NCBI GenBank assembly: GCA_035236585.1
Contig: CP141131.1
Span: forward strand, 18,451,103 to 18,515,102
Length of the DNA stretch: 64,000 nt
DNA from: Warburgia ugandensis
Taxonomy: Eukaryota > Streptophyta > Magnoliopsida > Canellales > Canellaceae
Reading direction: 5' to 3'
In this document: positions 1 to 11,014 of the stretch, piece by piece
How positions within the stretch are numbered: position 1 is the first letter of the stretch
Layout: each line of letters opens with the position of its first letter
Program-made: the position numbers and the translations under genes
Notes under the pieces: generated by a model
The model's input: the letters and a program-made list of their open reading frames with translations, nothing else
The model's database searches: none
Told to the model about the DNA's origin: nothing

Positions 1-650
1 ACCTTTTTTTTTTTAATATTGAACTCATGCACCCATGGGAAGAGGCCATTCTTTGCCACTATGCTAGAAGACTTTTGCTCAGTTATTTTCACTTAAATTA
101 ACTAAGTCAAAGTGCGAAATGAGCTTAAAAATATCATAAAAGAGGGAATGAGGTTTTCTATGATACCTTTAAAACCAAAAGCCCCTAATTCTCCCTTGGT
201 ATCTTAATTATTTCACAAACTAATGGATTTGATTATAAAGTATACTCCTTCTTCATATGTTCTATTACTCTCTGTTGAAACTATTCAATTAAAGCCATTA
301 GACCAATAATGAATAGTTTTCATATAAACTTTCAATTTTACTCTACAAAGACTTAATCAAGTAAGACCTACCAAATTAGAGCAATGATCTAGAGTTATTG
401 AATTTGTCAAAATCTAAAAAACTAACATTTGGTAGGATTTGGGTTTCAAGTCATAACTAATAGAATGCAAGACCATACTTTTATATAATGTTAATCTCAA
501 GGGGCTTCAATTTACTAAAAGGCATGTGACTTTGGATGTCATGTTATCTAAATGGATATATACAAACACTTGGAGGGATATGTGCAGATAAATAGATATA
601 GGTATCTTTCTTAGCTTTTTGGCTCAAAATAAGGATATATTAGCGCGCAC

Positions 651-702
<52 letters not shown>

Positions 703-3089
703 CATCATTTTTATGATGGCCCATCTTTTGTAAAATCTTGATAAAATGATATCAATGGGAATGAAGGTTTTCTATTAGTTTAATAAGATTCTATGTTACT
801 AATAATCTTAATAATAATATTAATATAGGTGCATATAATTTGTATCATTATTAGGTTTTGAATATGTGTAGGTTGCAATAATTTAACATATAGAAAGCCA
901 TCATTTTTTAATGTTTTTAAAATTCTCACTCTAATATTCTAAAGTCATCCATGAGTTAGTTCAAGTTAACTCAACTCACTTGACTTTCCAGTCAAGTATG
1001 AGTTTTTGAGTTTTAAACTATGACATGGAGCTATGATGCATGCATGGCCTTTATTCTTTAAGTTTGGGCATCAAGTACTTTTCTAGGAATGGAGACCAAA
1101 AGCAAAGAGGTCTTAATTACAAAGTAAAGTTGTAGCACCATAAGATCACTTCTAGTGATCACAACCTTTTTATCTCCGTGAAAGGACTCATATGTTCAAT
1201 TTAGACAATTATCTAGCCTGTAGACCAACATACATCGATATGCGTAGTACTGGACCAATTCTTAATGACATCATATCTATTAGATTGAGGCCTAGAAAAT
1301 CAATGGTTCAAATAAGTCAAGGAGATTACCAGTTTCAAGGTTCAATTAACAATAGTAGATAAAGATTGTGCAGTACGCAATCAGATCTACAAGCACCATC
1401 ACATTATACTGGCATATATGGCAAGAAGGTTGTTTGATCTTTTCACCATCTGTCTTCTTAGAATTTTCCTCTTCCCTTCCTTAGTATTTTATTATTTGCA
1501 TTTGGCTATAATTGTTAACTAGTAATCATACTCTGGGAAAGTCTATCACCATTTATAATTCTTCCCCTAGCTTCATCCTTGGGCTCATTTGGCTACTTAA
1601 TGGTAACCATACGATTTCGTAAGTTCCGTTTAGATTAAATATTTTTATATGGGCCCTTGTCTATATCACTTAAGAAAGTCTATTAAATATTTCCCAGGTG
1701 AAACATGACATTTATTCATAAGGTCCAAGAGCTTACGTTCTTATACATCTTCCCATAACTTCTAGCATAGCTAGTTGCCGAGAACATGGCTCTTCTTTGT
1801 AGGTTTGAGTCAGTGAATTAGATCTAAGAGAGTGTGTGAGTGATTTGATTTATTTCTTTGTTTGAAAAAAAAAAAAAAAAAAGGCAAGCAAACAAAATGT
1901 TGTTGTACATCTCATTTGAAATGTGTTAAAAACTATTCTAGGCTACTTTGGTGCTCATAAGTTATGTATTTCTCTATCAATCAATTAAGGTCCATTGGGC
2001 TTCTTGCTGGTTATGAGATTTTTCATATATTGTTCGTAATAGCTTTGAGTGAGTCTTCATGTTCTTGAGTCATAATTGGTGAAGAAGATTGGTTAAGTCC
2101 ATTGGACTTCTTGTTGGTTCTTAGATTTTTCATATATTGTCGCAATTAGCTTTAAGTAAGTTATTGACTCTTGAGTCCCTTAACTCTAGACATCCATAAA
2201 CATCTTAAAGTAGAGATCAAATTTAGTTCCCATTGATTCATTGAACTCTTCTATCTTATGTCTTTATAGTAAAAAAATTATACCATCCATTTTTGTTTAT
2301 TTTTCATAGGCTTAAATATAGTGGTTATGATTATCCAAATGCATTTTTTTCTACTAAATTACCTAATTTCTATATGTTGAACATGATGAACAACTAGATT
2401 TTTCCAAAAAAAACAAAAAAAGGTCTACTTCTAAAATGTTTGTGAGCCACTATACCTATTGGGACTCTTGTTTCTTTATTTACACGCTCCTTGGTCACTT
2501 TTACCAAAATTTTATTTTTTATTCTACAAAAAAGTCACCACAAACTAAGTGCCCTCCAAACTAAACTAAAGTGTTTCAATATGTTCCCACAACTTTTAAC
2601 TAATTTCATGTCCTCCCTAAACAATGCATAACATTTCAATGCCATCCACTTTTGTTAATATGTTAGTGAGGGCCATTAAATTTCACCTATGTGGCATATT
2701 TTCTTATGTGTCTCACCTTTTTCTAACATTTAGGTCTTACTAAGAGTCTTGATGTGACATTGAAAGAAAGCTAATGCGAAGTTCCACATTAGATTTCTTC
2801 CAATGGTTTCATTTTTTCTCTTTCTTTGCAACCCAATAGCTAAGCAATCATTTCATTTAGCCATCGGTTTGAAGAGTGGAGATTCCTGAAGAGCAACCGG
2901 GAAAAGGTTTACAACTCTAATGACCTTTACATTCATCTTTCTTCACTATGAGTTGGCCATTTTTAGGGTTTACAAAAAATTACTTATATTGCATAGAAGA
3001 AAGATTATGCTTATTAATCTACTGAGAAGAAGTATGATGGAAATTGGTCAAACATGAAAGAGAAGCAAGAGAGGAAAGATAAGAAAGTA
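1..3089. other. AT-rich intergenic DNA
   Basis: No convincing coding region, splice-supported exon or RNA gene is visible on either strand. Reading frames are short and interrupted. The stretch holds a (AG)n microsatellite near 652-701, an A-tract near 1865-1882 and otherwise AT-rich sequence. Two short near-repeats, each mentioning a tract like ttcttgttggtt followed by agatttttcatatattg, occur near 2000-2030 and 2104-2140. Confidence 0.6.
652..701. repeat. (AG)n microsatellite
   Basis: A pure run of about 24 AG dinucleotides follows a short alternating GCGCGCAC tract. It is a simple-sequence repeat with no coding role visible. Confidence 0.97.
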
Positions 3090-4018
3090 AAGAAGGAGAA
3101 CACATGAAGAAAACCTAAAGAAGAAAAAGAATTCAAGAGATAAAGAAATGGCAAGATAGGGAGGGCAAGAGGGGATGACTTTGTGTTGAAGGAGAATATG
3201 TGTAGGAATCAACCTCCCATCAACATCGAGCTTGTTATCCCCTTCTTTGTAAGCCCACGAAGAAGATGAGGGAAGAAGCTACATCTGCCTCTATCCCTCG
3301 GGTTGGACCACCTTTGGACTATTAAATTTCAAGATTTAGAAAATCAATTTGAATCTCCTAAAACTCTCCTTATGTGAGAGACATTTTTGGTGGTTTTTTG
3401 GGGTTTAAGTTATCTACTAATTGTCACCCAAGATTAATTTTCTAGGGTTCAAACTATATTTAGAGTATTTAGTTTGTGGGAGAATGTCTTTAATTTTGTT
3501 GTAGTGTTGGTGATTTAATTTTGTTTACTATGTTTAAATCATTTTGTTTAAGCATTAGTGGTGGTGATGGTGATGGTGAAAACATCAAGAAAGAAAAAGA
3601 AGGGCTATGATTCATTGTCTGACATGGCTAGCTCTCAAATTATTTCAATTGTCACATCGGTCAAATAAGACACACATGTTCTGAACGGGTGCCTTTGCCG
3701 TCTTGCCTAATGACAATGTAGATAGAGGTTTATATTGATTTATTCTATAATATCTTGGGTGTAGATTGATTTTGTTAAAATTTTCAGATATAAGAACAAA
3801 AATCATGAATAATTTAAGGGGCACTAGTGTGATTTTGCCAAAAGGAAAAAGTATTAAAAAAAATATTAAGGATAAACTCTCTTTTTTCTTTCTTTTTTAG
3901 TAGTAGACAAGTGGATTTTTATGGATAATTCTAAATCCATAAGTGACTTGAATATGTGACCTGGCACAGAATAGTCCCTTTTTGTTCCACTGCACTTAGT
4001 TGGCTTTTTTATTTTTTG
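3090..4018. repeat. 0.93-kb tandem duplication, copy 1
   Basis: This block recurs in the same orientation and order at about 4020-4975. Shared landmarks include aagaattcaagagataa, gatagggagggc, tttttggggtttaa, attttgtttactatgttta and the closing pyrimidine tract plus tagtagacaag. The two copies have drifted by substitutions and small indels, so the duplication is not recent. No coding frame is shared between the copies. The function is unknown; it may be unequal-crossover debris. Confidence 0.85.
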
Positions 4019-4019
4019 T

Positions 4020-4975
4020 GAAGGAGAAGGCTAAAGAAGACCTAGAGAAAAAAAAGAATTCAAGAGATAAGAAATGGCAGGATAGGGAGGGCATCTATAA
4101 CTAGACCCATAGCCAAACCAAAGAGGGGATGACTTTGTGCTAGAAGAAGGAGAATATGAATAGGAATCAGCCTCTCATCAACATTGGGTTTGTTGTTCCC
4201 CTCTCCAAGCTCGTGAGGAAGATTGGAGAAACAAAGCAAAAGAGAGGGAAGAAGCTGCATCTACCTCTCTCCCTGTAATTGAACCAACTTCGAACTATTC
4301 AATTTTGAGATTCAAAAAATCAACTTGAATCTCTTTAAACTTTCTTATGTTATGGTTTAAACCCATTTTTGGTGGTTTTTTGGGGTTTAATTATCTACCA
4401 ATTATCACCCAAGATAAATTTTCTGGGGTTCGAACTCTGTCTATTGTGTTTAATTTGTTGGACAATGTCTTTAATTTTGTTGTAGCAGTAGTGATTTAAT
4501 TTTGTTTACTATGTTTAAATCATTTTGTTTACATGTTAGTGGTGGTGGTAGTGACGGTGAAAACATTGAGAAAGCAAAAGAAAGGTTGTGATTCGGTGTC
4601 TGACATGGCAACACTCAAATGAAACACACATGGTTTGAGCTGGCACCTTTGGCCTCTTGCCTAACATTAATATAGACAGAGGTTCACATTGGTCTATTAT
4701 GTAATGTCTTGGGTTTAGGTTGATTCAATTAAAAGTTTAGGATGTAAGAATAAAAATCATAAATAACTTAGGGGGCACCGGTGTGATTTTTCCAAAAGAA
4801 AAATGTATAAAAAAAATCCAAGGCCTGAACTCTTTTTTTTTCTTTCTTTTTTTAGTAGTAGACAAGAGGATTTTTATCGATAATCCTAAACCCACAAACG
4901 ACTGCGACTTGAACCCATGACCTAGCACACAAAATCCCTTTTGTGCCACTACATTCAATTGGCATTTTGTTCTAT
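4020..4975. repeat. 0.93-kb tandem duplication, copy 2
   Basis: This is the second copy of the block at 3090-4018. It carries an extra stretch of about 30 bases near 4093-4122 (with ctataactagacccatagcc) that copy 1 lacks, and it lacks some bases near 4620. The reading frames seen here are on the minus strand, are not conserved in copy 1 and are not believable genes. Confidence 0.85.
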
Positions 4976-5368
4976 TCTTTGCAACCCCTTGCTACGGCGG
5001 TACTTTCTGCAACTATGGAGGCCTCTTCCTTTGGGTCATCCAGCAATATAGTGAGATCTAACCCAATGGCAATCAAGATCCCTTGTAATTTATGAAGAGC
5101 TGAAAATATTACCAGCCAAAGCTTATAAAATCCCTCACGACCAGAATATATATTGTGTTTTCTCAGAAACAAAAAAGGATGAGATAATGACGGCGGGTCT
5201 ATGAAATGGATGAGCATATTTCCACTTGAGGAGGCAAAAGTTCAGCTGGGCCAACTAGCTATTTTCAGTATTTCTATCTGTCTTTCTATAAGTCCACCAG
5301 ACATACACCAAAATTTAACCCATTGAGAGTTCTTTGTATTGATAGTCGCAAATTAAGAAAGCAACATA

Positions 5369-5569
5369 CTACATTTCATCAACAAATCCACCAGAAATCA
5401 AAGGCTTGGAACATCCAACAGTCGATGACTGTTGTCCATGGCTCAACCTCCTAGCAGACGAGGTGTAAATCACTGGAAAGGCCGGGTCCCTCTTGTACTT
5501 TTGTTTCTCATAATTTCCAACTGGAAACATGGCATCAGTCATATAACAACCTAAGCACAGTTGGGGTGG
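5369..5569 (-). other. candidate terminal exon downstream of BELL gene
   Basis: On the minus strand a good acceptor (pyrimidine-rich, ending CTGCAG) at 5570-5571 is followed by 66 open codons and a TAG stop. The peptide starts PPQLCLGCYMTD and ends GGFVDEM. I do not recognise the family. It could be the last exon of a small gene, an alternative 3' exon of the homeobox gene upstream, or chance. No upstream exon can be assigned with confidence. Confidence 0.25.
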
Positions 5570-6125
5570 CTGCAGAAAAGGAAAACAAAGGAACCAAAAG
5601 AGAAAAAAGAAGCAAGTCATGTTGAAGCTGACGAGCTTAGTTACCACTCGTCATAAATGCCAATGTAGCTAACTAATGATCGAAGAAGAAAGATATCGCC
5701 TGCCAAGTCAACCATTTCAGTGATAACTTAATCAACAGTCTCCATATCAGCTACTTGCCTTAAACACAGTATGCTCGAAGAATACAAACGCGAAATACGT
5801 ATATTCTTGCATCGAAGTAGCAAACATTCCAACTATTGGATCCCCAAAGAAAGCTCGCACAATCAAGTAACATAGCAATCTACATATAAGACTATAATTA
5901 TAAGATGCAACGATAGCATTCATGATCAGCAAAAGGAAACCTATAGAAAGTATAGACCAATTTTGAAACTATCAAAAGTCTATTTACCTCGAGCCAAGTA
6001 ATGTACATAGCACTAGTCTACGTATGTATAATAGTATGAATGCAGACCCATCTCTCTACTGTCTCCATCCTTCGGAAGAACTCCGACCAAGTGGTGAAAC
6101 TGTAAGAAAACCAAGCCACCCGCCT
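5570..6125. other. 3' flank / probable 3'UTR of BELL gene
   Basis: This lies downstream of the homeobox gene's stop codon on the minus strand. No clear AATAAA signal is visible in the first 150 bases past the stop. A GAG|GTAAAT sequence near 5985-5995 (minus) could be a donor in a spliced 3'UTR, but nothing confirms it. Confidence 0.35.
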
Positions 6126-6779
6126 CTAGCCTGCCAAATCATGAAGCAGCTGTGCCTCCATCAAATTTCTATAAGGAAGATTTTGTGCCTCGCCATCTAA
6201 AATTGAGTACTGAATTGGCTGGCAATCTTCCATGTGCTGCCTTGAAAATAAGAGAGAGTTTTGAGAAACCGGCGAGAATGAAAGATTGACCCCACTCCCA
6301 CGATGCTGCTGCAGTCCCAACGTTAATGATACACCGCCATGGCCGGCGCCACTGAAATTCTGATGGGCACAATCACTATTCCTATATGTAACAGTACTGG
6401 CTGCATGGCTGTAAGACGAGAAATCCAAGTCCACTGCACCAAAATTCTCCGTTCTATCAAACTGATGATGCTGTTCTTGATGGCCGTGGCCCTTGCCAGC
6501 CTTTGCACTTCTTTTATCTGGGTTGTTGTTGAAGATTGAAGAGAGCGACTCTGAATCATGGACAAGCTGGTCTGCTGTGGGCTTTTGGTCTTCTTGTCGC
6601 GGTTGACTACTATTAGGGTTAGGGTTAGGATTAGGACTAGGGTTTGGGACGCTGTTCTGTGGGTCTGGCCGGCTGGTATCTTGGGCTCCATTGTCTTGCT
6701 CCTTTGTTTCTTGCAAATACATCTCCTCCACCATCGGTTTCCATAGCCTGACTCTTGCATTAATAAACCAATTGGACAC
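6126..6779 (-). CDS. BELL gene coding exon 4 (terminal)
   Basis: The acceptor CTTGCACAG at 6780-6788 is followed by GTG TCC AAT TGG, the third homeodomain helix. After [15 protein letters not shown] come a Pro-Asn repeat, a Gln/His-rich stretch and the C-terminal ZIBEL motif SLTLGLQQH. The last residues are LLHDLAG, followed by a stop at 6126-6128. Confidence 0.95.
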   Translation of the reverse strand: MSNWFINARVRLWKPMVEEMYLQETKEQDNGAQDTSRPDPQNSVPNPSPNPNPNPNSSQPRQEDQKPTADQLVHDSESLSSIFNNNPDKRSAKAGKGHGHQEQHHQFDRTENFGAVDLDFSSYSHAASTVTYRNSDCAHQNFSGAGHGGVSLTLGLQQHRGSGVNLSFSPVSQNSLLFSRQHMEDCQPIQYSILDGEAQNLPYRNLMEAQLLHDLAG

Positions 6780-9700
6780 CTGTGCAAGATTATATATACA
6801 TAAAGAATATTCAGTGTTTGGATTCTATTATGCCACAAAAAGACACAAATAATATAATTTACTAGAAATGATAACATTAATAAGATAAATAAATAGATAT
6901 TGTTGGAACCTAAGAGATAGCGATGAGAATCTAATCATTGAAAGATATGTTTGAGATGAAGACGTGCCTGGCTTCTAGAGAGTCCTGTTTGCCGGGCCAA
7001 GATGTGTTTATCCACGTCGCTTGGATACCTGTTTCGTTGCAATGAACCCGTATTAAACAAATGTATTAAAAATCCGTTAGCCATTGCTAATCTATATGCT
7101 TATATATTATACAAGAAGGAGAAAAGATAAAAGATGGAATATGTGCATGGCCTGCTACTCACCAGACACCAGCTGTGTTCGGCTACTAGAGGCATGAAAA
7201 GCTCAAAGAAACTAAAATATTGCCTAGTCTAGCAGAAAAATGAGATAAAAGTCGTGTAGAACTTTTGTAGGGAATAGAATAATTAGTTCTTTGAAATGAT
7301 ACAGCAATTAATGTATAATAAAGTAAGAGATAGGTAGGAGATGCTTATCAAGACACAAATAGAAGGAATGAACTGGTGGAACACATTTGCACCGAAAATC
7401 ATGTATCCGACATAACGACAAGTCCAATTATCGATGTGTTGGGCCCCATTTGGTTTAGTAATTGGTGAGAAATCTCTCAGATCAAATGATCCTAACTGTT
7501 TTCAATGGGTCATCTGTAAAAAAATGGACAGCTAAAACAGAAAAATGCCTTTATACTAACTGTCCATTTGCAAGTCTGTCCAGATGTTAGCCCCATCAGG
7601 TGGGTCCTGCCAGTTCGTAGGTTTAGGTTGTTTGGGTGGACCATACACATTTCCAAAGTATAGGAGATGCATCAGATCATTATTCCTCATATTTCAATAA
7701 CTTCAGAAGCCAAACAAGGTAGTCTAGACAGGTTCCATGGCTTTTTCGTGTTTTATTGTTCTGAAAAACGGTGGATATATACCTCTTATTTATTTGTTTT
7801 TCTTTGCTGATAAGTAAGGGGTGGGTTGGATTCTAATTAGCAAAGTGTTTTGTATTATGATATCTAGATCCTTACAAACTGCAAGAGAAAATTTGAGTGT
7901 TTTCTTAAAATATATTTTGATGTTGGGGCACGAAAACTATTTACTTCATAAAAGCTATAACTTGTTTAACTATGAAATCTAAAAATAGAAAATAATACCG
8001 CTGGACCAATTACTCCCTGCCTACCTGGATAGCATCTCTATATTGTAGAACAACGGTATAGCATCTCTCCATTTTACAGTTAAAAGTTAATTAAACTTCC
8101 ATGTTGCCAAGAAACTTGAAAACAACAATTACTTACATCTCACTCCATCGGCCCGTCCCTAAGCTGGGTTGATGTATAGCCCTTTATTTTCAATTTCTTT
8201 TTGTTACTTTATATAAACATATGCATATCGTGAAAAAGATATTAAAAATGGCAGCTGTTTACGTGATGTGAACTTCCTTTGTGTGTGTTTGTGTTTGTGT
8301 CTCAGAGAGAGAGAGAGAGAGAGAGACTTACGGATGAAGAAAGTGTTCAAAGAGCCAAGCCCGAAGAACAGAAACAGATCGATCAGGAAGTCCTCTCTGA
8401 GGTCTCCAAGGATGATTTTCCATCATACCCATTTGCTGAAATGCCCTCTGTTGTCTCAAGTTCTGGTCAAGTAACTTCAACCGAGGCGTTTCTCCTCTAG
8501 TGGTCCCCGGGGCAACTGGGTCCTTCTCTCCCATTGCCTTCTTTGTCGCCTGAATTTGACCCACAATCCCATCTCTCAACCACCTGAAATGCCTAGACAT
8601 GGCTTTTGACGCCATGCTTGAATATACAGAAGCTGTACCAACTCCTGCCACAGCTTCAAATGATGCCACTATACCTCTCATTTGATCACAATACTGCCTG
8701 TATCTTCTGTCCACCTGAACAAGCCAAAATTCCCATTGATTCTACTGAGGCCTCTGGTTAAAAAGCAGTTCAGAATGATGAAAACAACAATAACATCTAA
8801 ATCCATGCAAGCACGATTAATTGGTGCATTTAATCTTCCTATGCAATAAGAAATAGACCACTTTGTTATAAATGATACTTGTAGCCAGTTATGGGTTAAT
8901 ATGAAACGACCTAAAGTGAAACAAAATCAGGATAATATCCTAATCTAGGATTATGACCTTTCTCACTCAACTATCCTTGAGGAAGTTGAGGGATTTGGAG
9001 CACCACTCTTATAGTGGGCTCTATCTACTGCTAAGAAAGGAAAAAGTACTTATATTAGAACCTTATTACAAAATATTCTCAACTTGAAAAAGAGACAAAA
9101 AGAAGAAGGAAATTCAGTTTCTTTACTTTGATGGGATAATTAATTATAAAAGAGAGAAAATTACAGCAGGGAAGATGTTATAGGGTGAGAGATGCTACGT
9201 AAGGAAAGGGAATAGAGGTTTCTAAAAGTAAATGAAATGCCCGAATTGTCAAGTTGTCGCTACCCAAGTGCAGTATAGCATTAACGGAAGGCGCTCAGAG
9301 TCTCGACAAGTTCCAGTTTCAAAAGGTCTCAGACCCAATCAATCAGTGTCTCCCAGTAGAAGTTAAGCAATTTTTTAGAAAGAAAAGATTGGTTTTGATG
9401 ATTGGAGTATGAAAATTCGAAGAAGAGAAAGAAAAATAGGTGCTAATTATATTAAAAGACGGAAATAATATGAACCTCTTCCAGCATGGAAATCAGCTTG
9501 GCTTTTCTCTTCTGCAATTCAAGCAGGTCTAATGAATACAGAGATTGATTTGTAACTCCTTCTTCCAATCGCCCGTTTTTACTGTACTTGTGCTTCGACC
9601 CACCACTGCTGTTCCCGTTTTGCTTTGTCCCAAGATTGCAAAACTCGTTCAAAAGGTCCTGAGCGGGGGCTAAGTACTTGGAGTTTTTTATTTGTTGAAG

Positions 9701-10279
9701 TTGCTGAAAAGAATCCGAAGATGAAGAAGAAACAGATCCGAAGTACGCATGATTATTGGGATTCTGCTGTAACGACTGTAACCCCATATTTGAAGGCTTG
9801 TTGGGGCATAAAGAGAGAGAAAGCCCTTGACTTGAAGGGAAAACGCATCTTAATGAAGAATCATCAACCAGCAATCGGTTCTCTTGCCAACTAGTTTCTG
9901 GTGCAACGATCAGATTCTCATTCTGCGGTTCTGAAAAGCCGCCGCTGGAGAAGTCTTGTTTCTGGAAATCGGGATGGTAAAATTCCGTGGACGTATCGAG
10001 GATACCCCTCTTTGAAGAAGAAGCAGCAGCAGCAGCAGCTTGGTTACCGGACTTGGACATAAATCCTTTCCACCAAACGGGATTCCTGTCTCTCTGCTGC
10101 TGCAGATTCTTCCACGAAGGCCCTAACATCTCCATCTGGCTCAAAACATCCGACGAAGTTGTTTCAAAACTCTGCATCTGGGGTTCGAGTTGAGGATTGG
10201 TTGAGGAGAAGTCCGAGTAGAAAAAGGGTGACGAGATCTGGGTGGTAGCTAGTTTGTGCTGCCGCGAATCATGGGCCAT
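6126..10279 (-). CDS. BELL1-like homeodomain (TALE) transcription factor
   Basis: This gene encodes a plant TALE-class transcription factor. Proteins of this family pair with KNOX partners in the nucleus and regulate meristem and organ patterning. Four coding exons join at GT-AG sites, except intron 3 (GC-AG), to give 633 residues. Domains in order are: a Gln/Ser-rich N-terminus with an Ala run (81-86), a ZIBEL-like motif GLSLSLCPN (152-160), the SKY motif [11 protein letters not shown] (200-210), the BELL domain (about 247-330) and a homeodomain (about 371-431). The homeodomain has the PYP three-residue loop extension and recognition helix [16 protein letters not shown] Pro-Asn repeat (461-473) and a C-terminal ZIBEL motif VSLTLGL (566-572) follow. 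The start was chosen at 10279 because it is the first ATG after the acceptor at 10304; the triplet at 10309 is TTG. Length and architecture are normal for the family and nothing looks broken. I cannot assign the exact orthologue. Confidence 0.95.
6968..7028 (-). CDS. BELL gene coding exon 3 (61-bp homeobox exon)
   Basis: This micro-exon encodes [21 protein letters not shown], the loop extension and second part of the homeodomain. A 61-bp exon here is typical of BELL genes. The acceptor is CAG at 7031-7029. The donor is GC rather than GT (CAG|GCACGT at 6968/6967). Any other cut would break the invariant junction SQ-VSNWF. Confidence 0.93.
7029..8331 (-). other. BELL gene intron 2
   Basis: This 1.3-kb GT-AG intron begins GTAAGTCTCTCTCTC, so a CT/GA microsatellite (8302-8326) lies directly after the donor. 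A sequence starting ggccccatttggtttagt near 7443 resembles the ends of plant hAT-type miniature elements, but I could not find a matching inverted end or a target duplication. Confidence 0.85.
8332..8714 (-). CDS. BELL gene coding exon 2
   Basis: This is a 383-bp exon. The acceptor TTGTTCAG sits just before GTG GAC (V D R R Y R), and the donor CATCC|GTAAGT is at 8332/8331. It encodes the rest of the BELL domain ([25 protein letters not shown]) and the first two helices of the homeodomain ([20 protein letters not shown]). The final Pro codon is split with exon 3. Confidence 0.95.
8715..9475 (-). other. BELL gene intron 1
   Basis: This 761-bp GT-AG intron lies between KLISMLEE and VDRRYRQ. It is AT-rich. 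I see no coding content or mobile element in it. Confidence 0.85.
9476..10279 (-). CDS. BELL gene coding exon 1
   Basis: Exon 1 has 268 codons from ATG at 10279-10277 to donor GAG|GTTCAT at 9476/9475. It carries the low-complexity N-terminus, the N-terminal ZIBEL-like motif, the SKY motif and the first helix of the BELL domain ending in KLISMLEE. The Ala run is encoded by repeated GCT/GCA (a CAG-type triplet repeat on the plus strand), so its length may vary between alleles. Confidence 0.93.
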
Positions 10280-10303
10280 AGAAGAAAATCCCTCTATATA
10301 TTT

Positions 10304-10940
10304 CTGCAAAATGAAATTCTATGAGGCACCCATCTCCCAAACTCAAAAGCTAGAAGGAACCCACAATTCAAAACAAGAAGCAAACAGTGGAGAAGAGGAA
10401 ACAAAGGAGAAAAGGTGAAGAAAGAGGAGACTTTTCATCATAAGGAGGGTCTATCCATGGTAGGCTGATGATGATATATACATGTGAACTACGCAGAAGC
10501 CTTACCAGTTTTAGAAAAATGGATATCCTGTTATCTCAACCGTTGGCTAGATTCAGAAGTACAAGAGTGGAGAACAAAGTAGGAGAAGGACTCTCTCAAT
10601 AACTGAACATGGTATCCCATGAACACCAAACTAGTAACATCATCATCATCGCATCTCTGAGCAGAAATAGCAACTCTGTGATGATGACCACGATTTGATT
10701 TCCCCCATATAGTGAAGATTTAAAAGGAACCCAGATCGAAAACAGAAGCAACTGGATAAAAGAATATATCAAAAAGAAAGAGAAATCAAATCACCTTCCC
10801 CTTCCTCTGCTTTCAAAGTACAAGATTGAGAGAAACAAGAAGAACTGGGGACCCTCGTTCTTCGCTCGTTTACAAACCAACAGCTGCCAACGCATGGCCT
10901 GCTTTTACTTGGTGAACCATAGAGAGCCCAACTCAGTTTC

Positions 10941-11011
<71 letters not shown>

Positions 11012-11013
11012 AC
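10304..11013 (-). other. probable 5'UTR intron of BELL gene
   Basis: A strong acceptor CATTTTGCAG ends at 10304, 25 bases before the ATG, which implies an upstream non-coding exon. The best donor I see is TTACAG|GTTAGAG at 11014/11013, again followed directly by a long CT/GA run. Another possible donor (AACTG|GTAAGG) lies near 10505. The acceptor is well supported; the choice of donor is inferred. Confidence 0.45.
10947..11010. repeat. (CT)n microsatellite
   Basis: A pure CT run of about 32 units (GA on the gene's strand) sits just inside the proposed 5'UTR intron. GA/CT runs near plant 5' ends can bind GAGA-binding (BPC) proteins. That role here is inference only. Confidence 0.95.
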
Positions 11014-11014
11014 C

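Noticed and set aside
6325..6746. Plus-strand frames opposite BELL exon 4
   Set aside because: They are antisense shadows of a well-supported coding exon.
7440..7735. Possible hAT-type miniature element in BELL intron 2
   Set aside because: Only the left end looks right (ggccccatttggttta); no matching inverted end or 8-bp duplication.
10280..10309. Extending the BELL protein upstream to 10309
   Set aside because: The triplet there is TTG and it overlaps a strong intron acceptor (TTTTGCAG); the first ATG is at 10279.
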